A stretch of 64,000 nt of DNA from contig NZ_QFHO01000015.1 of assembly GCF_004920835.1 (NCBI RefSeq), positions 1-64,000 on the forward strand, in the 5' to 3' direction. The stretch comes from Stenotrophomonas maltophilia. GTDB lineage: Bacteria; Pseudomonadota; Gammaproteobacteria; Xanthomonadales; Xanthomonadaceae. The notes beneath the pieces were generated by a model that saw nothing but the letters and a program-made list of their open reading frames with translations, was not told the DNA's origin and ran no database searches. Numbering within the stretch: the stretch's first letter is position 1; every line of letters starts with the position of its first letter. Of the stretch, positions 8,437-16,593 are shown one piece after another. A program made the translations under genes and the position numbers.

Positions 8437-9576
8437 TCAGGGCAGGCGTCGTGCCAGTGAGCGCGCCGACGCGGCTACGCCCAGCAGTAGCGCGGCCACG
8501 CAGAGGAAGGCGAAGCCGAGGCTGGTGGCGTGTGCCAGTGCACCGATCGCTGCCGGGCCGGCGAGGATGCCGGCGTACCCCAGTGTGGTAACCGCAGTGA
8601 TGGCGATGCTCTCCGGCATCACCCGCTGCTGGCCCGCCATGGAAAACAGCGCTGGCACGATGTTGGCGCAGCCCAGCCCGACCAGCACGTAGCCGGCCAG
8701 CGCCACCGGGAATGACGGCACCAGCGTGGCCAGGGTGAAACCCACCGCAGCGGTGATGCCGCCGAAGACCATCGTGCGGGTCCGGCCCAGGCGCTCGACG
8801 ATACCGTCGCCGAACAGGCGCATCGCGGTCATCGCCAGGGTGAACAGCGCGAAGCCCGCACCAGCCTGGTCGCGTGGCACCTGCCGTACTTCGGCCAGGA
8901 ACACCGCACTCCAGTCCAGCATCGAACCTTCGCCGAGGAACACCACGAAGGCCAGCACGCCGATGAACAGCACCACGCCGTGCGGCAGTGCCAGCAGCGG
9001 CCCTTCGTGCAGGATCCGTTGTGGGCGCCAGTGCGGGGCCGACAGCGCCGCCACCACCAGCAGCGCCGCTACCGAGACCAGCGCGGCCAGCCACAACGGC
9101 GTACCCAGGATCAGCAGGCCGGTCATGCAGCCAGCACCGACAAAACCACCGATGCTGTAGAAGGCGTGGAAGCCGGACATCATTGCGCGCCCGGCGTCGC
9201 GCTCGACCGCCACCGCCTGCATGTTCACCGTGCAGTCCATCGCGCCCACGCCGGCACCGAATACGAACAGAGCAGCGCCCAGTGCGAAAGGCGAGGGCGC
9301 AAGCGCCAGCAGTGGCAATGCCAACAGCACCATCGCGCAGGTCACCACCAGCAGCCGGCGGCAGCCGAGGCGGCCGGTCAAGGCACCGGCCAACGGCATC
9401 GCCAGCAACGAGCCCAGGCCGAGGCACAGCAGTACCGCGCCGAGGCTGGCATCGGACAACCCGGCCTTGGCTTTGGCATAGGGCACCATCGGCGCCCAGG
9501 CAGCGGTGGCGAATCCGGGAATGAAGAAGGCGGCACGGGTGGCGTGCTGCTGGGCACGTGGGGATGAGGGCGTCAT
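8437..9576 (-). CDS. Major facilitator superfamily transporter
   Basis: Product of 379 aa with about 12 hydrophobic segments and no soluble domain. The first helix region (AAFFIPGFATAAWAPMVPYA) and the loop GALTGRLGCRR resemble YbjJ/fucose-permease-like MFS carriers. The ATG at 9576 is preceded by GGAG, although the spacing is long (13 nt); in-frame ATGs at 9606 and 9633 are alternatives. A LacI-type palindrome at 9606-9619 overlaps the 9606 ATG, so transcription is probably under sugar-responsive control with the same type of operator that precedes zwf. The substrate is not known; a sugar or sugar derivative is plausible from that operator. Confidence 0.8.
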   Translation of the reverse strand: MTPSSPRAQQHATRAAFFIPGFATAAWAPMVPYAKAKAGLSDASLGAVLLCLGLGSLLAMPLAGALTGRLGCRRLLVVTCAMVLLALPLLALAPSPFALGAALFVFGAGVGAMDCTVNMQAVAVERDAGRAMMSGFHAFYSIGGFVGAGCMTGLLILGTPLWLAALVSVAALLVVAALSAPHWRPQRILHEGPLLALPHGVVLFIGVLAFVVFLGEGSMLDWSAVFLAEVRQVPRDQAGAGFALFTLAMTAMRLFGDGIVERLGRTRTMVFGGITAAVGFTLATLVPSFPVALAGYVLVGLGCANIVPALFSMAGQQRVMPESIAITAVTTLGYAGILAGPAAIGALAHATSLGFAFLCVAALLLGVAASARSLARRLP

Positions 9577-9605
9577 GCGCGGTGCGAAGCTCCAAGGAGT
9601 ATCCA

Positions 9606-9619
9606 TGAAAACGTTTTCA
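9606..9619. promoter_or_regulatory. LacI/GalR-type operator
   Basis: TGAAAACGTTTTCA is a perfect 14-bp palindrome with the central CG typical of LacI-family operators. It lies just upstream of the chosen start of the MFS carrier on the minus strand. A near-identical site (13 of 14 bases) at 42913-42926 sits ahead of the Entner-Doudoroff operon, so one regulator probably serves both. Confidence 0.7.
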
Positions 9620-9760
9620 GGCCGGATGGGCAAGTGCCATGCGTGAGATCAAGCGACGCATACGATTGCAGTGACCCGAATGCGTCACCAGTGATTAACG
9701 CCCCACGCGGACAGTGGCGACACGGTCGGCATTCCGCCGGCCGCTGCCGGAGATCCGTAC

Positions 9761-10456
9761 ATGAGCACGACACCGACCATCCTCCTCGTCCATGGTTTCT
9801 GGGGCGGGGCCGCACACTGGGCCAAAGTGATCCTGGAGCTGCATCGCAACGGCCATGACCGCGTGCAGGCGGTGGAACTGCCGCTCACCTCGCTGGCCGA
9901 TGATGCCGGCCGCACCCAGAAAATGATCCGGCAGATCGACGGGCCGGTGCTGCTGGTCGGCCACTCCTATGGTGGTGCGGTGATCAGCCAGGCCGGCAAC
10001 GAGGCCAACGTGAAGGGCCTGGTCTACATCGCGGCGTTCGCCCCGGATGCCGGCGAGAGTCCAGGTGGCATCACCCAGCAGCATCTGCCGGATGCGGCAC
10101 CGAATCTGGCGCCGGACAGCGATGGCTACCTGTGGCTGCGTGCCGACAAGTTCCATGAAAGCTTCTGCCAGGACCTGAGTGACGACGAAGGCCGGGTGAT
10201 GGCGGTGACCCAGAAGGCGCCGCTGGCCAGCACTTTCGGCGATGCGGTCAGCGACCCGGCGTGGAAGCACAAGCCGAGCTGGTACCAGCTGTCCCGCCAT
10301 GACCGGATGATCGCGCCGGAGAACCAGAAGGTCATGGCTGGTCGGATGCAACCCAAGCGCTTGCTGGAACTGGATGCCAGCCATGCCTCGCTGGCCTCGA
10401 AACCGGCCGAGGTGACCGCGTTGATTCTTGAGGCCTGTGCCGCCGTAGGCGGCTGA
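9761..10456 (+). CDS. Alpha/beta hydrolase (salicylate esterase-like family)
   Basis: Product of 231 aa, a compact single-domain alpha/beta hydrolase. Near the N-terminus LLVHGFWGGAAHW gives the oxyanion loop; LVGHSYGGAVI holds the serine nucleophile elbow; the C-terminal LDASHASLASKP supplies a likely catalytic histidine. The set of motifs fits the short EstC/methylketone-synthase-like esterases often annotated as salicylate esterase. No signal peptide, so cytoplasmic. It precedes a siderophore receptor gene by 149 bp on the same strand, but a functional link, for example siderophore hydrolysis, is only a guess. Confidence 0.8.
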   Translation: MSTTPTILLVHGFWGGAAHWAKVILELHRNGHDRVQAVELPLTSLADDAGRTQKMIRQIDGPVLLVGHSYGGAVISQAGNEANVKGLVYIAAFAPDAGESPGGITQQHLPDAAPNLAPDSDGYLWLRADKFHESFCQDLSDDEGRVMAVTQKAPLASTFGDAVSDPAWKHKPSWYQLSRHDRMIAPENQKVMAGRMQPKRLLELDASHASLASKPAEVTALILEACAAVGG

Positions 10457-10605
10457 TCCGGCGCCATCGCGACGCGCGCGACGGCATACCGCACGACAGC
10501 CGGGGCGCAGGGGAGTAAACTCCTGCGCCTGCGGCCATCCGGCCCCATTCCCATCCCGCCTCCAGCCGCCGCCAGAGGATCCCACTCGATCGTGGAGGTT
10601 CCGTC

Positions 10606-12804
10606 GTGTCGTCTGTGCCTGTCCGTTTTCCGCTCCCGTTTCCACGTCGCCTGCCGCTGTCGCATGCGCTGGCCCAGGGTCTGCTGCTGCTTGCACTGAG
10701 CGGCGGCACCGCGGCCGCCCAGTCCTCCCAGGGCGAGGACAAGGCCAAGCCGGCGCCCGCCTCGCAGACCCTGCAGACCGTACAGGTCACCGCCAACCAG
10801 CTCGGCACCATCACCGAAGGCAGCGGCGCCTACACGCCGGGCACCATCGCCACCGCCACCAGGCTGGTGTTGACCCCGCGGCAGACCCCGCAGACCATCA
10901 GCGTGATCACCCGCGCGCAGATGGACGACTTCGGCCTGGACGGCATCGATGACGTGATGCGGGTGACCCCGGGCATCAGCATCGTGACCTACGACAGCGA
11001 GCGCACCGAGTACTACGCACGCGGATTCGCCGTGCAGAACTTCCAGTACGACGGCATCCCGATGTCGCGCGACTCGGCCTACTCGGCCGGTAACACGCTC
11101 AGCGACACCGCCATCTACGACCGCATTGAAGTGCTCAAGGGCGCCACCGGCCTGCTGACCGGCATGGGCGATCCAGGCGCGACCATCAACCTGGTGCGCA
11201 AGAAGCCGGGCAAGGACTTCGCAGGTAGTGCGACGCTGGGTGTGGGCCGCTGGGACGACTACCGCGCCGAGATCGATGTGGGTGGTCCGCTGACCGCCGA
11301 TGGTCGCGTGCGTGGCCGTGCCGTTGGTGCCTGGCAGGACAAGCATTCCAATCTCGATTTCTACCAGCGCACCAGCAAGGTGGGCTACGCAGTGCTTGAG
11401 GCCGACGTGGGCGAGCGCACCCTGCTGACTGTCGGCGGGGACGTACTGGAGAGCGATCCGAAGGGCTCGACCTGGGGCGGCATCCCGCTGCTGGACAGCC
11501 AGGGCAACTTCAACGACATGCCGCGTTCGTTCAACAATGGCACCCATTGGAGCGGCTGGCGCCAGTACGTGCGCACCGGCTTCGCCACGTTGGAGCACAC
11601 GTTCAACAATGACTGGGTTGCCAAGCTGCAGCTCAACCATCAGGTCAATGGCTATGACGCGGCCCTGGCCGGAGCGGCCGGTGGCAATCCCGATCCGGTT
11701 ACCGGCGAAGGCGTGTCGCTGTGGCTGGGCAAGTATGTCGGCAAGACCGTCAGCAACGCCGCCGACTTCTACGTCAGCGGGCGCTTCGGCCTGCTTGGGC
11801 GCGAGCATGAACTGGTGGTCGGCGGCAGCGCGTCGCGCAAGCGCTGGACCAACACCGGTTACTCACCGCAGCCCGGCTACCCGACAGCGGTGCCGGACTA
11901 TCGCGCGTGGCAGGGGGACATTCCCGAGCCGCAATGGCAGCGGGGCTACGACAACAATGAAGTGACCCGCGAGAACGGCGTCTATGTGGTCGGCCGCTTC
12001 GATGTTGCCGATCCGTTGAAGGTGATCGTCGGCAGCCGCCTGGCCAGCTACCGCTCGCCGCAGACGCGCGAGACCGGCGTGTTCGTACCGTATGCCGGTG
12101 TGGTCTATGACCTGGGCGAACACTATTCGGTGTATGCCAGCTACAGCACCATTTTCAAGCCGCAGGGCGAGCGCGACGAACAGGGCAAGGCGCTGGATCC
12201 GCTGGAAGGACGCAGCTACGAGATGGGCCTGAAGGCGGAATTCTTCGATGGCCGCTTCAACGCCAGTGCGGCGCTGTTCCAGCTCGACCAGGACAACTTC
12301 GCCCAGCCTTCCGGTGGCAAGACGCCGACCGGCGACATCGCCTACCGCGCGCTGATGGGCGTGCGCACCAAGGGCTATGAGCTGGAGCTGTCCGGCCAGC
12401 TGGCCGAGGGCTGGCAGGTCCAGGGTGGTTTCGCCCACAAGATCGCACGCCAGGCCGGGACCAAGGTGTCGACGCTGGAGCCGGAGAATCAGTTCAGCCT
12501 GCACACCAGCTACCGCCTGCGCGGCGACTGGAAGGGGCTGACGCTGGGTGGTGGTGCGCGCTGGCAGGATTCCACTTTCGGTGAGATCACCAACCCGGCC
12601 ACGCAGGCCAAGGTGGTTCATCGCACCCAACCGTATTGGTTGCTGGATGCGATGGCGCGTTATGAATTCAGTGATCGCCTGTCGGCCACGCTCAACGTCA
12701 ACAACCTGCTGGACAAGCAGTACTACACGATCTTCAGCTGGTACAGCACCTATACCTGGGGTGAGCCGCGCAACGTACGCCTGGCGATGACGTACAAGTT
12801 CTGA
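10606..12804 (+). CDS. TonB-dependent siderophore receptor
   Basis: Product of 732 aa from GTG at 10606, supported by a strong ribosome site (GGAGG at 10594-10598). The signal peptide runs to about residue 39. The plug domain shows the siderophore-receptor pattern: LQTVQVTANQLG, TPRQTPQTISVITRAQMDD, MRVTPGISIVTYDSERTEYY and YDRIEVLKGATGLLTGMGDP, then NLVRKKP. The barrel ends with LAMTYKF, a C-terminal Phe as usual. This is the FpvA/FhuE/FoxA class, importing a ferric siderophore with TonB energy. No FecA signalling domain is present, so iron control by Fur rather than an ECF sigma factor is expected; I could not identify a convincing Fur box by eye. Confidence 0.9.
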   Translation: MSSVPVRFPLPFPRRLPLSHALAQGLLLLALSGGTAAAQSSQGEDKAKPAPASQTLQTVQVTANQLGTITEGSGAYTPGTIATATRLVLTPRQTPQTISVITRAQMDDFGLDGIDDVMRVTPGISIVTYDSERTEYYARGFAVQNFQYDGIPMSRDSAYSAGNTLSDTAIYDRIEVLKGATGLLTGMGDPGATINLVRKKPGKDFAGSATLGVGRWDDYRAEIDVGGPLTADGRVRGRAVGAWQDKHSNLDFYQRTSKVGYAVLEADVGERTLLTVGGDVLESDPKGSTWGGIPLLDSQGNFNDMPRSFNNGTHWSGWRQYVRTGFATLEHTFNNDWVAKLQLNHQVNGYDAALAGAAGGNPDPVTGEGVSLWLGKYVGKTVSNAADFYVSGRFGLLGREHELVVGGSASRKRWTNTGYSPQPGYPTAVPDYRAWQGDIPEPQWQRGYDNNEVTRENGVYVVGRFDVADPLKVIVGSRLASYRSPQTRETGVFVPYAGVVYDLGEHYSVYASYSTIFKPQGERDEQGKALDPLEGRSYEMGLKAEFFDGRFNASAALFQLDQDNFAQPSGGKTPTGDIAYRALMGVRTKGYELELSGQLAEGWQVQGGFAHKIARQAGTKVSTLEPENQFSLHTSYRLRGDWKGLTLGGGARWQDSTFGEITNPATQAKVVHRTQPYWLLDAMARYEFSDRLSATLNVNNLLDKQYYTIFSWYSTYTWGEPRNVRLAMTYKF

Positions 12805-12817
12805 CGCCGGTGGTGCT

Positions 12818-12896
12818 GTAGCGCCGAGCCCGCTCTCGGCTGGCCGTGCATGGCCTGATCCAGGCAAACAGCAGCCGAGCGTGGGCCCGGCGCTAC
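12818..12896. repeat. SMAG palindrome pair (inverted)
   Basis: Two GTAG-ended units face each other: 12818-12842 and 12872-12896. Each is itself palindromic and together they form a long hairpin. This is the layout of the SMAG (S. maltophilia GTAG) intergenic repeats known from this genus. Confidence 0.8.
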
Positions 12897-12903
12897 AGAA
12901 ATG

Positions 12904-12933
12904 CGCCCGCGATGCACTGGAGCATCGCGGGCG
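12904..12933 (-). terminator. Hairpin between siderophore receptor and pirin genes
   Basis: A perfect 12-bp stem (12904-12915 with 12922-12933) and 6-nt loop lies 6 bp beyond the stop of the minus-strand pirin gene. The T-run on the minus side is weak, so termination efficiency is uncertain. Confidence 0.55.
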
Positions 12934-12939
12934 TTGTCG

Positions 12940-13641
12940 TTACAGCGGCAGGTCGAACACCAGCACTTCTGCGTCGTTGCCGTTTTCCAGGGTCAGCTGT
13001 GCTTCGTCGCTGACCTGCAGCGCATCGCCGGCTTCCAGGGTGATGCCGTTGACCTGCAGCTGGCCCCGCGCCACCTGCACATAGGCGCCACGACCGTTGC
13101 CAAGCGCGTGGTGCAGCTTCTGGCCGCGATCGACGATGGTGGCGAAGATGCGGGCATCCTGGTGGATACGCAGCGAGCCGTCGGCACCGTCAGGCGAGGC
13201 AATCAGGCGCAGCTGGCCGCGCTTGGTCTCCGGCGCGAAGTGGGTCTCCTCGTACGACGGGGTGATGTTCTCCGCGTCCGGGAAGATCCAGATCTGCAGG
13301 AAGTGCACCGGCTCATCGGCCGAATGGTTGAACTCGCTGTGGCTGACACCGCTGCCGGCACTCATGCGCTGCACGTCGCCGTAGCGCAGCACCGAACCGG
13401 TGCCCATCGAGTCCTTGTGCTCCAGCGCGCCGCCCAGTACATAGGAAACGATCTCCATGTTGCTGTGGCTGTGGGTGCCGAAGCCCTGGCCGCCGATCAC
13501 CTTGTCTTCGTTGATCACCCGCAGCGGGCCGAAGCTGACGTAACGGGGGTCGTAGTAGTTGGCGAAGGAGAAGGTATGGCGCGAGGACAGCCAGCCATGC
13601 TCGGCCAAGCCACGGGTAGCGCTCTTGCGGATCTGCAGCAT
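12940..13641 (-). CDS. Pirin family protein (YhhW/YhaK-like, possible quercetinase)
   Basis: Product of 233 aa, the usual length for bacterial pirins. The bicupin fold is marked by the metal-binding set GTHSHSNMEIVSY and, 40 residues on, VSHSEFN, which supply three His and one Glu, as in E. coli YhhW. YhhW binds a divalent metal and degrades quercetin in vitro; cellular roles remain uncertain. The gene is divergent from a LysR-type regulator 140 bp away, the same pairing as yhaK/yhaJ in E. coli, so induction by that regulator is likely. Confidence 0.85.
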   Translation of the reverse strand: MLQIRKSATRGLAEHGWLSSRHTFSFANYYDPRYVSFGPLRVINEDKVIGGQGFGTHSHSNMEIVSYVLGGALEHKDSMGTGSVLRYGDVQRMSAGSGVSHSEFNHSADEPVHFLQIWIFPDAENITPSYEETHFAPETKRGQLRLIASPDGADGSLRIHQDARIFATIVDRGQKLHHALGNGRGAYVQVARGQLQVNGITLEAGDALQVSDEAQLTLENGNDAEVLVFDLPL

Positions 13642-13781
13642 GATGGAATCTCCTTGTTCGATGGTTTCGATGGGGCGGGATGGGCCTCTGGCCGCTGTGT
13701 TTTCCCGTTGGAGAGAAGTATCCGCTTGCGCCCCGGCTTTGAAAAACGGATAGTTTTGACAGCCATCATCGAAAAAATCGA

Positions 13782-14702
13782 ATGCTCAAGCTCAGCCTCG
13801 ATGCCCTGCAGATCCTGGATGCCATCGACCGCCGTGGTTCGTTTGCCGGCGCCGGCAAGGCCCTGCACAAAGTGCCCTCGACCATCTCCTACACCGTGGC
13901 CAAGCTGGAGGAGGACCTGGGCGTGCAGCTGTTCGACCGGGTCGGCCCGCGCGCCGAACCGACCGAGGCCGGCCGCGCGCTGCTGGAAGAGGGCAGGCAC
14001 CTGCTGCGCGCCGCGCGTGAGCTGGAGCTGCGGGTGCGGCGGGTGGCCTCGGGCTGGGAGACCGAGCTGACCCTGGCGGTCGACTCGGTGTTTCCGACCT
14101 GGCTGTTGGGGCCGGATATCGCCGCATTCCGTGAGGCCGAGGCGCCGACCCGGCTGCGGCTGATTGGCGAGGCCCTGTCCGGCACCTGGGAAGCCCTGCT
14201 GGACCGCCGTGCCGACCTGCTGGTCGGTGCGCCGGGCGAGGGCCCCAGTGGCGGTGGTTACGTGGTCGAGCCGCTGGGCACGGTGGAGTTCGTGTTCGCG
14301 GTCGCGCCCGATCATCCCTTGGCGGCGGTGCCGGGCGTGCTCGGTCGCGAGCAGCTGGTCGAGCATTGCGCGATCGCCGTCTCCGATTCGGCGCGGCGGC
14401 TGTTGCCACGCACGGTCGGCCTGTTGATGGGGCAGGAAATGCTGACGGTGCCGGACATGGCCAGCAAGCTGAAGCTGCAATGCGAGGGTGTGGGCTTCGG
14501 ATTCCTGCCCGAGCCGTGCGCGCGCGCGGCAGTAGCGCGCGGCCAGCTGGTGATCCGCGAAGTGGAGGAGCACAAGCCGGAAGAGACGTTCTGGCTGGCC
14601 TGGCGCACCGGCGAGGATGGCGCCGCACTGCGCTGGTGGCGAGAGCGCCTGCGCAGGCCGGAGCTGCTGTCGCAGTGGTGGCAGTCAATGGCACGGGGTT
14701 AG
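13782..14702 (+). CDS. LysR-type transcriptional regulator (YhaJ-like)
   Basis: Product of 306 aa. The N-terminal winged helix-turn-helix covers about residues 5-64 (LQILDAIDRRGSFAGAGKAL, then VPSTISYTVAKLEEDLG and LFDR), followed by a linker helix and a two-lobe effector-binding domain. Divergent transcription from the pirin gene, with a 140-bp shared region containing an AT-rich TCGAAAAAATCGA motif just before the start, suggests it controls the pirin gene and itself. The E. coli counterpart YhaJ, also beside a pirin gene, responds to aromatic compounds; the same effector class is possible here. Confidence 0.85.
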   Translation: MLKLSLDALQILDAIDRRGSFAGAGKALHKVPSTISYTVAKLEEDLGVQLFDRVGPRAEPTEAGRALLEEGRHLLRAARELELRVRRVASGWETELTLAVDSVFPTWLLGPDIAAFREAEAPTRLRLIGEALSGTWEALLDRRADLLVGAPGEGPSGGGYVVEPLGTVEFVFAVAPDHPLAAVPGVLGREQLVEHCAIAVSDSARRLLPRTVGLLMGQEMLTVPDMASKLKLQCEGVGFGFLPEPCARAAVARGQLVIREVEEHKPEETFWLAWRTGEDGAALRWWRERLRRPELLSQWWQSMARG

Positions 14703-14778
14703 GGGTACGGCAGGGCTGCGCCCTGCACCCGCTACGAGCTGGAGCAACAGCAACAGCAGAAGCTGGTTCCCGTGGGGA

Positions 14779-14960
14779 GGCGGGGTGGGTCCGGTTGCGG
14801 GAGACGCCGTAAACCCCGCTCCGCGGTCCGGCCCAGCCGCTGGCGGCTGTGCGTTCGGGCGCTTGCGAAGCAGTGCTTCGCAAGCAAAGCACCCTCACCC
14901 TTGGGGGCTTGGCCGCGGCATCCATGCCGCGAACACTCCCGCAACCGGACCCACCCCGCC
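14779..14960 (-). repeat. Variable-stem hairpin element 1 (core enlarged by an insert)
   Basis: A perfect 25-bp inverted repeat (14779-14803 with 14936-14960) encloses 132 nt. The outer parts of the loop match the shared 52-nt core in reverse orientation, including GGCATCCATGCC at 14917-14928. About 80 nt replace the second small hairpin and contain another perfect 12-bp palindrome (14861-14885, GCTTGCGAAGCA arm). A flank at 14713-14780 holds GGGCTGCGCCCTGCACCCGC, two AGCAAC hexamers and a TTCCCGTGGGG block. Confidence 0.85.
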
Positions 14961-14984
14961 TTCGACAGAGTCCCGGTGCTGTTG

Positions 14985-15032
14985 GTAGGTGTCGACCTTG
15001 GTCGACACGGTAGATCCACGCCATGCGTGGAT
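14985..15032. repeat. Two SMAG units in tandem
   Basis: GTAG-ended palindromes at 14985-15008 (arm GGTGTCGAC) and 15010-15032 (arm ATCCACGC) follow each other directly. An inverted, decayed copy of the second lies at 15077-15096. Confidence 0.75.
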
Positions 15033-15126
15033 GCTCTTCCATCAATTGTCGAAATATTCGAACTCGATGAAGATTCATCCACGCATGGCGTGGATCCATC
15101 AGATCGCGGAAATCTGTCAGAGGTGG

Positions 15127-15218
15127 GGCGGTGTCGGAGTGCGGGGTGTCCGCGGCATGGATGCCGCGGCCAAGCCCCCATGGACGGGTTCACGGCGTCC
15201 CCGCACTCCGACACCGCC
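15127..15218 (+). repeat. Variable-stem hairpin element 2
   Basis: A perfect 20-bp inverted repeat (15127-15146 with 15199-15218) encloses a 52-nt core at 15147-15198. The core contains hairpin GCGGCATGGATGCCGC and the segment CCCATGGACGGG. The right flank (15220-15289) holds, in reverse, CATTCCGTGGGGTGGCG, GTTGCT hexamers and the 20-mer seen beside element 1. Confidence 0.85.
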
Positions 15219-15306
15219 GCGCCACCCCACGGAATGTGTGCTGTTGCTGTTGCTCCGGCCGTTGCTTCGGCGGGTGCAGGGCGCAGCCCTGCCGAAAAAC
15301 ACACAT

Positions 15307-15336
15307 AAAAAAACAGCAGGCCGAGGCCTGCTGTTT
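15307..15336 (-). terminator. Rho-independent terminator of the tRNA-Arg array
   Basis: Read on the minus strand, AAACAGCAGGCC, a short loop and GGCCTGCTGTTT are followed by a run of seven T. It lies 9 bp beyond the 3' end of the last tRNA. Confidence 0.85.
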
Positions 15337-15344
15337 CGGTGTAA

Positions 15345-15421
15345 TGGTGCGCCCGGAGAGATTCGAACTCCCGACCGCCTGGTTCGTAGCCAGGTACTCT
15401 ATCCAACTGAGCTACGGGCGC
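15345..15421 (-). tRNA. tRNA-Arg(ACG), third in array
   Basis: 77 nt on the minus strand with encoded CCA. Acceptor GCGCCCG pairs with CGGGCGC; the anticodon loop CTACGAA gives anticodon ACG (Arg, CGU/CGC/CGA after A34 deamination); the T arm GGTTCGAATC-type loop is intact. Identical in sequence to the next two copies. Confidence 0.95.
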
Positions 15422-15453
15422 CAATTACATAAACTTGTTGTGCTGACGGTGTA

Positions 15454-15530
15454 TGGTGCGCCCGGAGAGATTCGAACTCCCGACCGCCTGGTTCGTAGCC
15501 AGGTACTCTATCCAACTGAGCTACGGGCGC
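15454..15530 (-). tRNA. tRNA-Arg(ACG), second in array
   Basis: Identical to its neighbours over the full 77 nt, including CCA, with anticodon ACG. It is separated by 32 bp from the downstream copy and 69 bp from the upstream copy, so the three should come from one transcript. Confidence 0.95.
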
Positions 15531-15599
15531 GCGGTACACAATCAATTTACTGCTTAATTTTACTGCATTTTCAGCGGCGGATGCTGAAAACCTGTCGAG

Positions 15600-15676
15600 T
15601 GGTGCGCCCGGAGAGATTCGAACTCCCGACCGCCTGGTTCGTAGCCAGGTACTCTATCCAACTGAGCTACGGGCGC
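15600..15676 (-). tRNA. tRNA-Arg(ACG), first in array
   Basis: 77 nt with CCA and anticodon ACG. It is the promoter-proximal copy. Its first ten nucleotides overlap the last codons and stop codon of the upstream hydrolase gene, on the same strand. Confidence 0.95.
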
Positions 15677-16593
15677 CCTGCGACAGGAGCGGAATTATGC
15701 GGATCCCGGCGCGGACCGTCAACAGTTTTGTGAAAATTTTCACCCAACTGAATGAAAAAGCTGTCAGCCACGGCGTCCGGTGCCTTCAGCCAGGCGAAGT
15801 GATCGGCACGCGTGCCCAGCTCCTGCGCGGAAAGCACGTGCAGCTGCGCGGCCACATTCGGCAGCTTGGCCAGCAACGTCTGCATCGATCCGGTCGGTGC
15901 CAACCAGTCGTGTTCCATCAGCACCGCCTGTGCGCTGCCATGCACGCGTGCCATCTGTGCGTCGAGATCTTCGGCCATGCCCGCGGCGGCGTAGTGATTG
16001 TTCAGGCCCACGCGCGCCCAGTCGGCGATCAGCCCACGTGCTTCGGTTCCACCAAAGCCCAGGCGACGGCCATGCAGCACGCCTTGGCGCTGTGCGATCC
16101 ACGGCAGGAAGCGATAGACCAGCGGCAGCAGCCAGCCGCGTGGCGGCGGGAAGCTGCGCCAGAACGGTGAGCCACTGGCGGCCAGCCACAGCCGATTGAA
16201 GTGCTGCGGATGGCGACCGGCGTGCACGCAGGCCAGCTGCCCACCCAGGCTGTGGCCACCGATGATCCAGGGCAGGGCGCCTGCTTCGTCATCCGCTGCG
16301 GCCAGTACGCCCTGGCTGCTCGGCAGATCCTGATCGAGTACTTCGCGATAGCCCCAGTCCTGCGTGCGTGACGGACGTAGCGAGCTGCTGCCGTTGCCGC
16401 GCCACTCGTGCAGGTACACCGCCACGCCCTTCGCCGCCAGCGCCTGTGCCAGCGGCAGGTAATGGCGTGCGGCCACACCCAGTGCTGGCAGCCACAGCAG
16501 GCGCGCGATGGGCTGTGCGGGCACGCAGGCGATCACTTCGTAGCGATGGCCATCAGTGCACTGCACGGCAAGGACGTCCGGTGCGAGGCTCAT
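15667..16593 (-). CDS. Alpha/beta hydrolase running into the tRNA-Arg array
   Basis: Product of 308 aa from ATG 16593, which overlaps the stop of thiD by 4 bp (ATGA); the frame extends further upstream but only as a shadow of thiD. Motifs are LLWLPALGVAARHY, EWRGNGSSS and the nucleophile elbow GGHSLGGQ, with a late TRADHFAWL that may hold the catalytic His. The family is common in Xanthomonadaceae and uncharacterised. The TAG stop at 15667-15669 is supplied by the D-stem region of the first tRNA-Arg, so gene and tRNA overlap by 10 nt; RNA processing at the tRNA 5' end would remove the stop codon from the mRNA. Confidence 0.8.
   Translation of the reverse strand: MSLAPDVLAVQCTDGHRYEVIACVPAQPIARLLWLPALGVAARHYLPLAQALAAKGVAVYLHEWRGNGSSSLRPSRTQDWGYREVLDQDLPSSQGVLAAADDEAGALPWIIGGHSLGGQLACVHAGRHPQHFNRLWLAASGSPFWRSFPPPRGWLLPLVYRFLPWIAQRQGVLHGRRLGFGGTEARGLIADWARVGLNNHYAAAGMAEDLDAQMARVHGSAQAVLMEHDWLAPTGSMQTLLAKLPNVAAQLHVLSAQELGTRADHFAWLKAPDAVADSFFIQLGENFHKTVDGPRRDPHNSAPVAGRP

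Larger units (their letters stand above)
14703..15344. other. 642-bp intergenic block made of repeats
   Basis: No credible gene lies between the LysR gene and the tRNA array. The block holds two variable-stem hairpin elements, SMAG units at 14985-15032 with a degenerate inverted partner at 15077-15096, and a terminator. Conserved flanks GGGCTGCGCCCTGCACCCGC (14713-14732 and, inverted, 15270-15289) bracket the block, so the two elements point toward each other. Confidence 0.85.

Noticed and set aside
14732..15424. Open frames within the 14.7-15.3 kb repeat block
   Set aside because: They are created by inverted repeats and tRNA genes; the same peptide pieces recur wherever the repeats occur, as expected for non-coding elements.
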